From NCBI GenBank assembly GCA_026929865.2, contig CM049402.1:28921001-28985000 (forward strand): DNA of 64,000 nt, written 5' to 3'. Positions 26,353 to 38,873 of the stretch are shown here, in pieces. The notes below the pieces were generated by a model. The model was not told where the DNA came from. It was given only the letters and a program-made list of their open reading frames with translations, and did not search any database. Source of the DNA: Hyperoplus lanceolatus (Eukaryota > Chordata > Actinopteri > Uranoscopiformes > Ammodytidae). Position numbers and translations under genes: made by a program. Position 1 is the first letter of the stretch. Each line of letters begins with the position of its first letter.

Positions 26353-26652
26353 AGCATTTCAAATTTCTTCAGCCCTGCTGATTAGCGGGAGCTCTAATTA
26401 CGACTGCAGGATTACTCTGGCGCATAATAAGTTATAAGCTTAAGTAACATGATAGTTTGCCACCGTTTTAGCGCACGTGTCCGTCTCCAGCGGTGAAGAA
26501 TCATTTATTTCCCCTGGATGGCACAGACAGGAGTCTTCTATCTCCCAGCTAATGAAACCATCCTGACACATCATTCTCCCAACACTAACTTTTATCTCCT
26601 GTCCTCCTGCAGACTGCAGTAAAATGACCATTATTCTTTCTATGAGCGTGTC

Positions 26653-26684
<32 letters not shown>

Positions 26685-27026
26685 TGAGTGCGGGCGGGCG
26701 CGTGTGTGTTTGTGTGTGTTTATGCCTATTGCCTATGTATGCGTGAACAGACCCTCTCTATTCATCAAGATGTCACCTGTAATGGCTGCTAAATTAACCA
26801 TGTGTTTCGGGGAGCAAAGCTGGCTTGATAAATCTCTCTGTATGGCAGAAGGTGTGTGTGTCCCACTCCCATCCACCTCTACAGTGACCTTTCTCAGCAG
26901 GGGGTGGGGCGTTGGGGTTCTTTAGCTTACTGGGGCTCATAAGCAGCATTAGATGTGTCAACGAACGGTCAGTTGATGAACTGCAGAGTGGATACAGAGA
27001 GCCGGAGAGGAAACATAACTTCCTGG
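26351..27026. other. Unique DNA with a mixed TG/GA run
   Basis: A composite (TG)n-(AG)n stretch lies at about 26650-26690, followed by a CpG-containing GCGGGCGGGCGCG patch. No gene was recognised. Confidence 0.5.
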
Positions 27027-27230
27027 TTAAAGGTGTGGTCAGCGATTCTGTAGAATGCTTGTTGTCAAAAAATGTTGTTGGTAAGAATCAGTGAGTATTT
27101 CCAGACCAGACCTTTTTTCAGCACACACACAGTGCAGACAGGTGGATCATGAGGAGATATTTATTGGTTTTGACAAAAAGGAGTTTCGACAACAAGCGTT
27201 CCCCAGAATCGCTGACTCCACCTTTTTTAA
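27027..27230. mobile_element. TTAA-type MITE, copy 3 (shortest)
   Basis: It begins TTAAAGGTGTGGTCAGCGAT and ends CAGAATCGCTGACTCCACC then TTTTTTAA, with TTAA at both edges. At 204 bp it lacks most of the centre present in copies 1, 2 and 4. It retains the ATCATGAGGAGATATTTATTGG arm in diverged form. Confidence 0.8.
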
Positions 27231-30200
27231 GTTTCCGAAGTAAGACGACCTAATTCAAAAAAACACATTGACATTTGCCAATTACTAAAAAAAATCCCAC
27301 AAGCTGACCTCAGCCAATAGTATATTGCTGTGTTCGCTGGGTTTTAGTTTAGTTTCCTTGACATAATAAGGCCATTAAATCACACACACACAGCTACAAA
27401 AATGTCTAAGACTAACTTTCATCGCAGTCCTTGATGTAAAGATAGCACTGCACAGATGAAGGCGTGTGTAGGTGAGCAGGCAACATCAGAAGCAAGGGGA
27501 GATGCGAAAGATAAAAGTGGGAAAAATCCCATCATTATTGCACTAATTATAATTTTTCTATCCGCATTAGAATCACACGCACCACGTGTAATGTGAAAGG
27601 TGTTGCTCGTCGTGAAGAAGCCACTGGTAATTATCACCCGAACTTGCTGTTCCCTGTCAGTCTCTGGGGAGCGTTTGAGCCTTCTTCAGCTCATTGTGTG
27701 GTGTCATGTCCTTTCAAAGCCGCCACTTAAAAATGTGTTTCACCTCTCGTGACTTCACTTGGATGTTTTGAGCTTCACTGGGAAAAAAAATGATGTGTGT
27801 GCTTGGTTTGTTTTTTCACACTCAACTTTTTAAATCACAATTTTAGAGATGTGTATGCATGAGCACAATTTCGGTGACATTACAAGTTTCAAAGGCTAAT
27901 CATGGACCAATATGCAATTTGTGTGATTTGGAAACTTGAAGCCCCCCAGTGCAACGATCAGCACTGGTGATGGACTTTTTTAAAAGGGAGCGGTGAGTAG
28001 TAGTTACATCTTCGAAATGAAAAATATTATCATATTCATAGATTCTTGATTCTTTTTCATAAAGCAAATCAATGGACTAAATGTAATTTTCCGAATTTTC
28101 GATCTCGGTAATTGAATTTTCTATGTAGAAAAACCAAATCAGACATGAATATTTTTTTTTAAAGCAGAGTGTTTTCTCATACGTCAAAAAACATGCCTGA
28201 AGGGAATCTTAAATTATTTGCTCCACTCTCACTACACAGTATGATAGCATGTTGATAGCGTGATACAACTTTAACTTTATAAGTTAAAGTTATATTTCAA
28301 TGTTGATTACAGTTTACATTTTTTTGAAGACAATGAGATTTGATATCATAAGGCAAAAGTAATGATCTTTTCCAGTATATTTTTGCTGGTAAAAATTAAA
28401 TCGATTGCTAACAAATAAATAATTGCTTTTTAGCTTTGCTCATTTTCTACAGTAGCCTATGAGCAGGTTATGTGCTGTGCATGTGAATAGATGGCTTACC
28501 CTTTAGCTCTAACCTTCAACCTAATACGCCCACATAATCTCTTGGTGTAGACACTGCAGGTTTATTTCTTTTCGTTTAAAACGCTGTAGCACAAGTCAAC
28601 ACCTCCATCAATGCTCTCCTGACCTCCTGCAGGTGTGTTGCATCAGCGGCTAATAGCTGCATTGGCCTACTGCTGCGATGCTAGCAAAATAAACAACAGT
28701 GACAACAGATACTCACGCAACAATAGCTATAACACAAAACAGTCTTTACGAGAGATATGGATAATAAACCACGGGAGCACATTTCAGATGTAAGAAATGA
28801 GAGATTCCATTAAGTTACACCAAGGCAGAAAACAGCAGCGGCGAGCCCGGAGATGATTTCAAAATGTGTCTCCACTCTAGTTATCAAGCTGTTTTTGTCT
28901 ATTTATATGTGCAATGCGGGTGATAGGATAGGCATGTGGTGACTATCTCTACAGTGCACCCAGTGGTATGCCCTAAATAGAACAAATGGGAAAACAACAC
29001 GACAATTCAAATGCTGAAAACTGAAAAGTGGAAAAAAAAGGGATCAAGGTATTGCTCGTTTTTTGTCACTGAAAAAAAAAATATGGCAAGGATTTCAGTA
29101 AAGCAAACACACTAAACAACGGAGGCTGTAACACAACAAAAGGAGCAGTATCCCAGGGTAGCAGATTGATTTGTATCAGCTGGTACATAGACAGTGACCT
29201 GAGGGGAGGGCTTATCTTGGCTTGTGCTCCATCTCGCCTGCATTATGATCCCAACCGCTTTAGGGTCTGGACCGGGTTTGGAGGGCACAGGGGAAGAAGA
29301 GTAGAGTTGGCTGAATGGAGGGATGAATGATGAACGGAGAGAGTTTTGTGACTAGATGGAGGGAGGGAGGGATAAGGCTGAAAGACGGATGAAAGAAATG
29401 GAGTACATTTGACGCAAAAGGAAACGGGTTATGGGAGGTGGTGGGAGGAGACCTTCTGGAGAAATTCTGATAGATTGGCAACAGAATGGGGGACATCAGG
29501 GGAGAAGGACAGTGCGTGTGTGTGTGTGTGTGTTGGGGGGGAGTCCCTCTGCATAGTTATCGGGCACATGATCAGCAGATGGGAGGGCAGGGAGAGAGAG
29601 GGACAGCTGGAGAAATGGACGAGATACAGTAGATAGAGCAGAGGAGGGGAATGCAGAATAGAATTGTGGATGACTGGCCAGCTGGTTAAAAAAAAATAAG
29701 AAATGAAAGATGAAAACGGACTTGCATTGAGATGTGGAGAAACAAAGGGACAAGAAGAGCATGATGCTGACAGAGGAGATGATGATAAAGTGCTCACGTT
29801 AGTGTGCTAACACATTCTCTGCATGGCGGCAGGGACCAGCACAGGCACACATACACATGACTAATCAAACGGACAGAGGATGGAGAAGGAGAGGAAATTG
29901 GTTCCTTAAAGCCCCTTTAGAAACTCAAATCCACAAAATCCTTTTAACTATGTAATGTGGGGAGTTAGCTGTATGATAGTAAGCATTTGAAAAGGCATTA
30001 TTATCAATCCAAATGAGATATTGTCATTTACGTTTCATCAACTTTACAGAAATGTGGTTTAGATGTGGCAGGTTATGCTCTCGTTCTTTTTTTACCATAT
30101 GTACTTCGAAACCAATCACGGCAGTTTTTATGAATTAAGTTTTATCATTTGAACATTTCATTCTCAATCAGATTTTTGTGAAAGCTTATTGAGACACCCA

Positions 30201-32978
30201 ACTTTGATATCATAAATTGATTTTACTTTTTGAGAAGAGTCTTCCAGAGGCTTTTTCATACTACATTCCATGTGTTTTCGTCTACAAAAGGGGGACATTT
30301 TATGCTTACAGCTTTTGTCTGACGCTTGCATTTTCTTGGAGAATATTCTCCATATAGATAGACACATTATGACGGTCGTTTGCTCCGCTTCTTTATACAA
30401 AAGGATTTCCCTTTACATTTTATATTCGCACACCAGTGAGATCAGTGCCGATTCACTGAGCCTGACCTTCCCTCCCAGCTCATTACTTCTCCACAAGTAG
30501 ATCCAGTTCACTGTCAATTAACTAACTTTTAATGTAGAGAAGGGCTGTTGAGCAAGACCTACAACTGCTCCGTTTGGTAATGTAACGCACCACTACCTTT
30601 ACTGCTTTTAATGACAACCTGGCAAGTCTATCATCACAAGAATACAGTTTCAAGAAGCCGGGTAATAATTGTTGTAAAAGGGCAGTCTTAGCACAATCAA
30701 AGACATACCCTTGAATTAAATATGCTGTCTGGCTTGTTGCTACCGTGTCTGTTATGGACTATTCATTTATTTTCTATTCAAACCAGACGTCTGCATCCTC
30801 AACCACGCTGCCAAAGAGAGAGGTGGACAGCAGTTGTGCAATTCTACAATGAATGTAAGTATAAAATGGAGACATGGGCCTGTGGATTTGCTAAAGGATT
30901 GCAGACGGTATTGTCTGTCCGCATGTTCTGCAGGGTCAGACTAAGTCAAGGCTACATCTTTAAGACGTGAAATAGAAATCCAGTAATATGAAAAGGGCTC
31001 TGCACTCCACAAGGAACCTAATGAAAGCAGATGTGAGGAAAACTGGACTGTGGTTCTGCCTTAACTGAAAGACAGCCAATATCTATCTTATATAATCTTC
31101 TTTAAAGCAAGAAACGTCTGTATGTCTGGCTGTGTGTTGTCTGTCCATGACTTGTATATCTCTCTGAGTTTTAGTCAGATCAACCTTCCGGATATTCCGG
31201 AGTTTCCGGATATTGCTTGCGCACGGCACAATGGTGTGCATCCTTGATTCATTTTTAAGTTTTTGGACGGGCACTGCACTAGTTTATGAAATGCCAGAAA
31301 TCCAACCAATTGTCTAGATACTTGACTTTTAATCATACCCCTTTAACATGCTCGTCAAATGTCAAGAAATCAAACTCACCAGAATGTGTTGAGGTGTATC
31401 AATTTATGGCTAAAACATGGTGTCAGCCCGCAGAGCTCAACTCATATCGCCCGCAAAGTCATAACAGGAAGGATGATTCTGCAAATCATGGATTAGCCTA
31501 AGGATTTGTTGTTTTCCATCAAATGGTAACTATTGTACACTTTGGAAAATAGAGTGGTCAATTCAATTGAATTATGGTTAAAGTATAGTTTTGGTACTGA
31601 TCGTTGGCATTGGGTGTAATTAATAGCAGTTGCAGAATAGTTCCTTATAGTCTGGGCTGGACTGTGTCTGTGAATAGTAGTTAGGTTGTCATAGCTAAAT
31701 AAGTAGTGTTGTAGTAGCAGCAAAAGTAGCCTAGCAATTACATTTTTTTAATTGGTCTTGGACAGATCTTAAAGTATTCCATATACATCCCAATTTGTTT
31801 TCCTGCAGGGTTTCCACCTGTTCTGCCATCCAAAGTTGAACAAACAAAGTTTGTTCAAAGGCATTATGCAAAATGCTTCTTACAAATTCTACCCATCTTG
31901 ACTTTTTAAAAAAAAAAAGTTTTTAATGCATTTCCATACAGATTACCTCCAGGACTAGAAAGAATAGGGAAGAGAACAAGTGCATGAAAGTATGTTCTTC
32001 ATTCCCGAATTGTGTATACAATAGCTACCTGAAAATGTCAGTGCCTACACAGCCCACAAGTTTCTACAATTGATGATCAAGATGGCCTTTATGAAACAGT
32101 ACAGCCAGATTTTCTTAGAATTATGCTTTCAAGCTTGACATAAAAAAATCAAGGTTATTATAACTGTTGAGACTTGGAGGTTTAAAGTTTGTTGCCCAAC
32201 TAGTTTATAGTTTTATAGTGAGTATAGATGGAGTTAAATTTCCACTGCTATTATCAGTGGAGATAGTGGATGCTCTTGGAGAAAATGTTTTGATTGGTTG
32301 GCTGGTTTTCTTGGCTGGCATTTTGCTCAGAAATCCAATAGATTTGGTGGAGGCAGCGCGTGGAACAAGGACAGGAGGAAGGCTTGAGTGAGTCAGACAC
32401 CACCCAAGGATTAAGCCATAACTACATAATTAACCCAGGCTGTGTTATTTGCGGTAAAACGCATAATCTGAGAGAAGAGAGAACATTGACATTTAGCATC
32501 TTGGTCCCTGTGGGAAACAAAACATTGCTTCTCACTTAAAATCACACACAATCAAAAGCTATGTCTTTTGAATATACAAGTTGACCCCATTTGAGCAGAT
32601 CCTCTTAAGGCTTTGCTGATTTGTTGTTGCTGTTCTCACCAGACGCAGTTAGACAATTAAGAAGAAAAATAGCTGTAGAAATAACCAGAGAAATAGGAAC
32701 TTTTGAAGGCGATACATGCCTTTCACGCTGGAGAACGTGTTGCAAAATTCATTAAGGGTTTGTGAGTACTGTGGAGAGAGCATTTTGTGTTTGGTTTTTC
32801 TTTTGATCTTAGAAAAACAAAATTTTAATAACGATATTTCTTTTTAGCAAGCAGTTTTTAGATGAATGGGTGGGGAGGAACCGTGACTGTGTGTCCACAA
32901 GTGATGCAACATACAAAGAACATCTGGTGCTCTAAATTATTTTCTGTCTTTTCCCAACGTCCCTGCACAGTATGAAAC
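27231..32978. other. Long unique AT-rich stretch, no gene recognised
   Basis: In 5.7 kb I see no element boundary or coding similarity. Minor items: an 11-bp-arm hairpin at 28267-28291 (AACTTTAACTT / AAGTTAAAGTT with a 3-base loop), a purine-rich tract with a (GT)n run (about 29270-29770, GT at 29514-29533), and AT-rich DNA around 31740-32160. The long minus-strand open frames over 29260-29800 are a composition effect of the purine-rich tract. Confidence 0.4.
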
Positions 32979-32988
32979 TTAATTTGGG

Positions 32989-33301
32989 GCGGCAGTGGCG
33001 AAGTGGGGAGGGAGTTCACCTCTGGTGTGCAGGGTCGGAGGTTCGATCCCCCGTCCCCCCGCCACATGTCGAAGTGTCCCTGGGCAAGACACTGAACCCC
33101 GAATTGCTCCCGATAGTTAGCTTAGTTAGCTTAGCACCCTAGTGCCCTAGTGCACCCTAGTGCTAAGCCTACCCTGCGTGGTAGCTGCTGCTATCGGTGT
33201 ATGAATGTGTGTGTGACTGGGTGAATGTGTACAAAAACAATGTAAAGCGCGTTGGGTCTGTGATAAACGGAGATATAGCGCTATACAAGTCCATTTACCA
33301 T
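32989..33301 (+). mobile_element. tRNA-derived SINE with LINE-like tail (family B)
   Basis: The head starts GGGGCGGCAGTGGCGAAGTG (degenerate box A) and has box B AGGTTCGATCCCC at about 33040-33051. The body contains GGGCAAGACACTGAACCCC, a small array of CCCTAGTG-like units (about 33137-33165) and TGTAAAGCGCGTTGGG. It ends AGCGCTATACAAGTCCATTT then ACCAT. The direct repeat TTAATTTGGG flanks it (32979-32988 and 33302-33311). The AAAGCGC..AGCGCTATA tail resembles tails that fish SINEs share with their partner LINEs. Confidence 0.85.
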
Positions 33302-33311
33302 TTAATTTGGG

Positions 33312-34077
33312 AGACCCCAATTTACTATTTATTATAATGAATTAAAGAATAATAATATCCGTGGCAATTCATTATATTGGCAAATTAGAATGCAAACAAT
33401 GCATACATAATCTAAGTTGTCCCCATGCAGAGCAGATGGCAGCCAAGAGGCTGTTTCTGGGTTATATTGGGATACATATCAATTTAGGTTCATTTTTAAT
33501 AGAGACTGACATATCAGTGATTCTTGAGAACCTGGACAAAAGGCCGTCTTCCATAATGAAATAAGGGGCAGCTGTCACTTTGAAGGACCTCTTGTCAAAT
33601 TCTACCTATGCAGAGTACATTCAAGTCAGACAGGCTCTGATAAGTGTTGTAGTTTTAGAATATTTTACATTCCGAATCTTGAAAGTCCTGTGTCACAACC
33701 ATGATATGTCAACACAGACTTACAATTTCTGAAGAAGTTATTTGACATTTTTTGATCATTTTATTTTCCTGAAGTAGTTCATACTAGCACCTAACATCAA
33801 CAGAAAAAAACAAATGGCTACTAGATAAATTCCATTTGTTATGTTTAAGAAACGTTAAATATGTCAACACCATCATACAGGAAATCTGACAGAGTTGACC
33901 TATGACGGTAGTGATAGGCCAATGGCAGTAAAAAAAATAAAGATGGGAGGTTGTGTCAAAGCTTAGCTCAGTAGCTTATGTTGGATACATTCATGTAATT
34001 TAATTTGCTGAAAAATTGGGTTTGTATTTTTTCAACATTTACCCTGTTTTGTCCCACTTCTAAAAGAATCACTGATA
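33312..34077. other. Unique AT-rich DNA, nothing recognised
   Basis: No element ends or coding similarity were seen between the SINE and the Tc1 derivative. Confidence 0.5.
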
Positions 34078-34079
34078 TA

Positions 34080-35529
34080 CAGTCCCCTCCATAAGTATCG
34101 GAACAGTGAGGTCAATTCCTTTATTTTTGCTGTAGACTGGAAACATTTGGGTTTGACACCAAAATATGAATATGAGACAATAGATAAACATTTCAGCTTT
34201 CATTTACAGGTGTTCACATCTGGATCTGATACACAACTGAGAAGATAGCATTATTTGTAAAGGAACACCACATTTTTAGGTGAGCAAAAGTATTGGAACA
34301 GATAGACTTAAAATAAATTAAAGTGAATAAGCAACAACTGCATCAAGCCTGTGACCCATTGACATAACAAAACTTTTGAATCCTCCTTTTTATGCTTTTC
34401 CAGGCTTTCACCGCAGCCTTATTCAGTTGCTGTTTGTTTACTCTCTTCAGTCTCCTCTTTAGCAGGTAAAATGCATGCTCTATAGGGTTTAAGTCTGGAG
34501 ATTGACTTGACCAGTCTAAAACCTTCCATTTGTTGACCCTGATTAACTCCTTTGTGGTTTTTGCAGTGTGTTTTGGGTCATTATCTTGCTGCATTATGAA
34601 GGATCTTCCAATCAGTTTGGTTTCATCTTTCTTCAAATTGGCAGACAAAATGTTTGTGTAAACTTCTGAGTTAATTAAGCTGTTGCCATCATGTGTTACA
34701 TCATAAATGAAGATTAATGAGCCCATCCGAGAAGAAGCCATGCAAGCCCAACCCATGACATTGCCTCCACCGTGTTTCACAGATCAGCTTGTATGCTTGG
34801 GGTCATGAGCAGATCCTTTCTTTCTCCAAACTTTAGCCTTTCCATCACTTTGGTAAAGGTTCATCTTGACAACAACACAGTAACACATGATGGCAGCAGC
34901 AAAATGAACTTAGAAGTCTACAGAAACATTCTGTCTGCCAATTTAAAGAAAGATGCAACCAAACTGATCCATCATGCAGCAAGGTAATGATCCTAAACAA
35001 CTGCAAAAACCACAAAGGAGTTCATCAGGGGCAAGAAATAGAAAGTTTTAGACTGGCCAAGTCAATCTCCAGACTTAAACCCTATAGAGCATGCATTTTA
35101 CCTGCTTAAGAGGAGACCGAAGGGTGTAACCCCCCAAAACAAACAGCAACTGAATGAGGCTGCGGTAAAGGCCTGGAAAAGCATCACAAAAGAAGAATGC
35201 AAAAGTTTTGTTATGTCAATGGGTCACAGGCTTGATGCAGTTATTGCATGTGAAGGATTTGCAACAAAATATTAAGTCTTATTCACTTTAATTTACTTTA
35301 AGTCTATCTGTTCCAATAGTTTTGCTCACCTAAAAATGTGGTGTTCCTTTACAAAAAATGCTATCTTCTCAGTTGTGTATCAGATCCAGAAGTAAATACC
35401 TGGAAATGAAAGCTAAAATGTTGATCTATTGTCTCATATTCATATTTTGGTGTCAAACCCAAATGTTTCCAGTCTACAGCAAAAATAAAGGAATTGGCCT
35501 CACCGTTCCGATACTTATGGAGGGGACTG
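34080..35529. mobile_element. Palindromic Tc1-like transposon derivative, copy 2
   Basis: It is bounded by CAGTCCCCTCCATAAGTATC and its complement, with TA at 34078-34079 and 35530-35531. The left part is the transposase 3' two-thirds on the minus strand; at about 34866 the orientation flips, and the same gene section plus terminal repeat continues on the plus strand to the right end. The arms (34080 to about 34735, and about 34875 to 35529) are thus inverted copies around a unique spacer. Copy 1 at 21010-22444 shows the same flip point, so the palindromic form is a heritable subfamily. The N-terminal DNA-binding part of the transposase is missing from both halves. Confidence 0.88.
34343..34780 (-). 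pseudogene. Tc1-like transposase, C-terminal catalytic part (left half of copy 2)
   Basis: The open 145-residue stretch begins with KHGGGNVMGWACMASS, a typical Tc1 string upstream of the middle of the DDE domain. It contains [15 protein letters not shown] with the second catalytic Asp at residue 66, and [13 protein letters not shown] with the Glu at residue 101. The 34 residues between them give the DD34E spacing of Tc1. Upstream on the same strand (34781-34865) the text [16 protein letters not shown] can be read before the orientation flip, so the apparent start Met is internal. The paired DNA-binding domain and first Asp are absent. Full-length Tc1 transposases are about 340 residues, so this is under half. 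Confidence 0.85.
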
Positions 35530-35531
35530 TA

Positions 35532-37098
35532 TTTGTGCTCATTCACTTTCTAGGATGAATACAATGCAATATATGGATATCATAGTGTGGCTGGGTTCTG
35601 TTATAACACCTATTACACAGGTAGACATTTGTTTTTATATGTTCGGATAAAGGAGAGATATAGTACATGTTCTGCTCTGTTTGAAGTGTTAGTGGAGGGC
35701 ATTAATCCTTGGCATGCACAGTATAAAATATCGCAGCTGAATTATTCTTTTCTGCTTTCACTAGATTCCTACATGTGACCTTAACTCTTCATCTAGCTCA
35801 ACAATTTCCAAACTTTTGAAAGGTTTGACCTTTGTAAATATTCATAAATAAAATAAAATGTTTGAACGGCACAGAGAGTTGCTGTGGGGGAGTTTGGGCA
35901 TAGCAGAACATTTTGGGGGAAGGCACAGCACGCTACGTTAACAGGCAAGGTTGTTATGCGCTACTTGATAAACGTTTTTGCCTTGACTTACTAAAGTGTG
36001 TGTGTGTGTGTGTGTCTCTGTGTGTGAAACAACTGTTTGCCTTGAGTTTTTCTGTGCTGGCGTATTATCTCGGCATGTTGGATGGGATAGGTCACTGCCG
36101 AAGGCTAAGCTCTGCTATTCTGTGTGAAGAGGCTTGCTTGTTGTGGACCCCAGCTTGCTGCGCTAATGAACTCTTTCACCTGCGATACAGCCTTGGCTCC
36201 GGTGTCGGGGAGCTGAGGGCCAAACTAGACCCGAAACAGCGTGATATCATATGAAGCCGCAGTAAGTGAGTAATCAGCCACAGAGGCAGCAGGCAGGCAG
36301 GCAGCAGCAGTGATACTGTTCTCCTGTAATATATATTTTAGTTGTGTGAGAGGCCATGCTGCTTCTTTCTTTAATTTAAAGTAACTGTCCTCACTAGAAA
36401 ACAAAAGAAAATGAAAACAAAGAAAACACAATTTCTTCTTCCAGTGCCTGCAATGACCTAGGTTTATTTTTTTTCCCCTGACTGCGAATAATGATTGTCT
36501 TCTCTCAGTAGCAAAGACTAGTAGTGTGGGGTTGTTTCAAAGCTACACAAAAGCTCTTCAGGAGGAGGTCAGGGTGGCGACTTGGGAGTTTCAGTTGTGT
36601 TACTCCAACACGTGACTGTATCAACATCTTGTTTCCTACTTGATAGTTACACAAGGTTTCCTTTTATTCACAAATAATATTTTCCCTTAAATTAACGAGG
36701 CAGCATTACTTTCTCAAACTTATTTGAACATAAGGACAGTGCTATTCATTATTCCCATGGAATAACAAACAAACAAACACAACACAGCAATGTCTCTGTA
36801 CTTGTAGTCGTAGTAATTTACGCTGCAATTATAAGTGAATGTTACTCAAATAGGAGTAAATAGTGCGTTTGTTAGGAACTATTGCTGGATCCACTCAGAT
36901 ATAGACCACAATGCCCATGTTCTTTATATTGAGGGAACATGTCACAACAATGTGACTCATTTAGAAGTTGTAGTTGATGGACAACAATAGAGCTCTATAG
37001 CACAGAATAATAAGCGACAGTACAGTACACCACTTTTGATACACAGACAATACGTGTTGACAGAGGTGGCAGCATATCCTCCTTCATTGAAACGTAAT
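35532..37098. other. Unique DNA, nothing recognised
   Basis: It contains a short TG run (about 35996-36015) and a (GCAG)n run (about 36289-36311). The two longest open frames show no domain. Confidence 0.45.
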
Positions 37099-37106
37099 GT
37101 TACTTT

Positions 37107-37467
37107 TAGGGCTGCAATTAACAATTATTTTGATAATCGATTAATATGTCGATTATTTTCTCGATTAATCGATTATTAATCGATTAGTGTTTTGGTCTGT
37201 AAAATGCCAGAAAATGGTGAACATTTTTGATAAATTTTCCATAGCCCATGTTGACGTCCTCAAATGTATAGTTATGTCCAAAACACACAGATATTTCAGT
37301 TAACTGTCATAATAGGATTTAAGAAACTAGAAAATATTCACATTTGAGAAGCTGAAATCAGAGAATTTGGAATTTTTTTATTAAAAAAATTATTAAGATT
37401 AATCGATTATCAAAATAGTTGGCGATTATTTTAATAATCGATTTGTTGATTAATTGTGGCAGCTCTA
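37107..37467. mobile_element. hAT MITE, 'TAGGGCTGCAA' family, copy 1
   Basis: It begins TAGGGCTGCAATTAACAATT and ends AATTGTGGCAGCTCTA. The exact 8-bp duplication GTTACTTT flanks it (37099-37106, 37468-37475), as expected for hAT. Nested ATCGATTAATCGATT-type words near both ends make a strong AT-rich hairpin. It is non-coding. A second copy lies at 43734-44076. Confidence 0.93.
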
Positions 37468-37656
37468 GTTACTTTACAGAAATTTGACTGAAGTAAAAGT
37501 AAAAGTACTTTGGAATGATGACATTGTAATTGAGTGAGAATGAGCTTAAAGTTATAATTAAGTCAGTTTAAATGTACTCTGAATAAATATGCCTTATGTG
37601 AATCTACTGTTCAATTGAATTGAATTTATTTAATTTTTTTATTAAATATCAATCCG

Positions 37657-37890
37657 GATTCAGTCCTGGATCGGATACACTCTACCTCCATGTGCGCCAG
37701 ACTTACTCTTGTGCAATTTAAAGTAGTACATCGTATCCACATATCTAAAACTAAATTAGCTCATATGTTCCCCGATGTAGATCCTACCTGTGATAGTTGT
37801 AAGAGCGCACCGGCATCACTCTTTCACATGTACTGGTTGTGTCCCACCTTGACTGAGTTCTGGACATCAGTTTTTCAAACAATTTCTGAA
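37657..37890 (+). pseudogene. L1 ORF2 C-terminal region, part 1
   Basis: The encoded text LVQFKVVHRIHISKTKLAHM, followed by DPTCDSCKSAPASLFHMYW and CPTLTEFW, is the cysteine/histidine-containing region (C-x2-C ... H ... C) after the reverse transcriptase domain in Tx1-like and other fish L1 ORF2 proteins. Upstream endonuclease and RT domains are lost by 5' truncation. The frame runs straight into the inserted L2 sequence after Glu at 37888-37890. Confidence 0.8.
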
Positions 37891-38327
37891 CAATCTCTGA
37901 TACGTTATGAACCGTCCAGAGCCCTTTGGTCGTCTGGGACAGGTCTACTTACAGTCCTTAGAGTTAGGACTAAACAAGGAGAAGCAGCTTTTAGTTATTA
38001 TGCACCAAATCTCTGGAACAAACTCCCAGAGAACTTGAGGTCTGCTGCAACTCTCAGTTCTTTTAAATCGAGTCTGAAGACTTTTTTGTTTCCATTTTAA
38101 CCTGCAATTTTCATTTTATTTGCTTCATTTATTTGCTTTTAAATGTTTTTAAATCGAGTTCATTTTTTATTTTTTGCTTCTTTTATTCGCTTTTAAATGT
38201 TTTATAATGTGTTTTATGTATTCTAATCTTGCCCCTGTAAAGCACTTTGAGTGGCCTTGTGTCTGAATTGTGCTATATAAATAAACTTGCCTTGCCTTGC
38301 CTTGCCTTGCCTTGCCTTGCCTTGCCT
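37891..38327 (+). mobile_element. L2-type LINE 3' end inserted in the L1
   Basis: The copy encodes the L2/CR1-group C-terminal signature AFSYYAPNLWNKLPENLR and LSSFKSSLKTFLF (about 37987-38097). A 3' untranslated part follows with TGTAAAGCACTTTGAGTGGC and GTGCTATATAAATAAA, then about eight CTTGC units (38286-38325). TGAA occurs on both sides (37887-37890, 38328-38331), a possible minimal target duplication. It is heavily 5'-truncated, as is usual for L2. The insertion is younger than its L1 host. Confidence 0.88.
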
Positions 38328-38328
38328 T

Positions 38329-38637
38329 GAAGTACTTCAGCATCAAATTAAGCCGAACCCTTTCACTGCAATTTTTGGCATTGCTCCAAATTCGGGCTTA
38401 CCTAAAGTGAAGCTGAGGGTACTAGCCTTCATCTCATTACTTGCTCGTAGGGCTATCCTACTCAAGTGGAAAGATCCTGCTCCTCCTTCCCACTCACATT
38501 GGATTCGAGACATTATGGCATGTATGAATTTAGAGAAAATACGTTATACTACCCAGGGATCCGAGAATAAATTTGACAGAATTTGGCGCCCCTTCCTAAA
38601 TTATTTTAAAAAACTAACAACAACTATAGAAGAGTAG
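38329..38637 (+). pseudogene. L1 ORF2 C-terminus, part 2
   Basis: Coding text resumes after the L2 insertion in the same frame: IFGIAPNSGLPKVKLRVLAF, LLARRAILLKWKDPAPPS and FDRIWRPFLNYF, which is the extreme C-terminus of Tx1-type L1 ORF2 proteins. It ends at a TAG at 38635-38637, followed by a short 3' untranslated part. Apart from the insertion, this end of the ORF looks little damaged. Confidence 0.8.
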
Positions 38638-38873
38638 CTACCTCCCCCCTCTTTTATTTGATTTAATTGTATTTCTTTATGTGTTTTTTTTCATATTGAT
38701 TGTTTATTTCTGTTTCTTGTAGTGTATATTTCGTGTTGTTGGGTGTGAGGGTGGGATGTGGGTGGGGTATGTTTGGGAAACAAAGGGGAAAAAATTTGTA
38801 TTCATTGTGCTACAATTTTGTTACTAACATTTAATAAAAAAAACCTTTGAAAGAAAAAGAGAAATATCAATCC

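Larger units (their letters stand above)
37656..38861 (+). mobile_element. 5'-truncated Tx1-type L1 LINE, split by an L2 insertion
   Basis: An exact 12-bp target duplication AAATATCAATCC lies at 37644-37655 and 38862-38873. Between them is the 3' end of an L1-like ORF2, a 3' untranslated part and an A-rich tail (about 38832-38861). Truncation at the 5' end and the A-rich tail are the normal products of target-primed reverse transcription. An L2 tail (37891-38327) interrupts the coding part. Confidence 0.85.

Noticed and set aside
33137-33165. CCCTAG repeat as interstitial telomere sequence
   Set aside because: Units are CCCTAGTG, only about three, and sit inside a SINE body.
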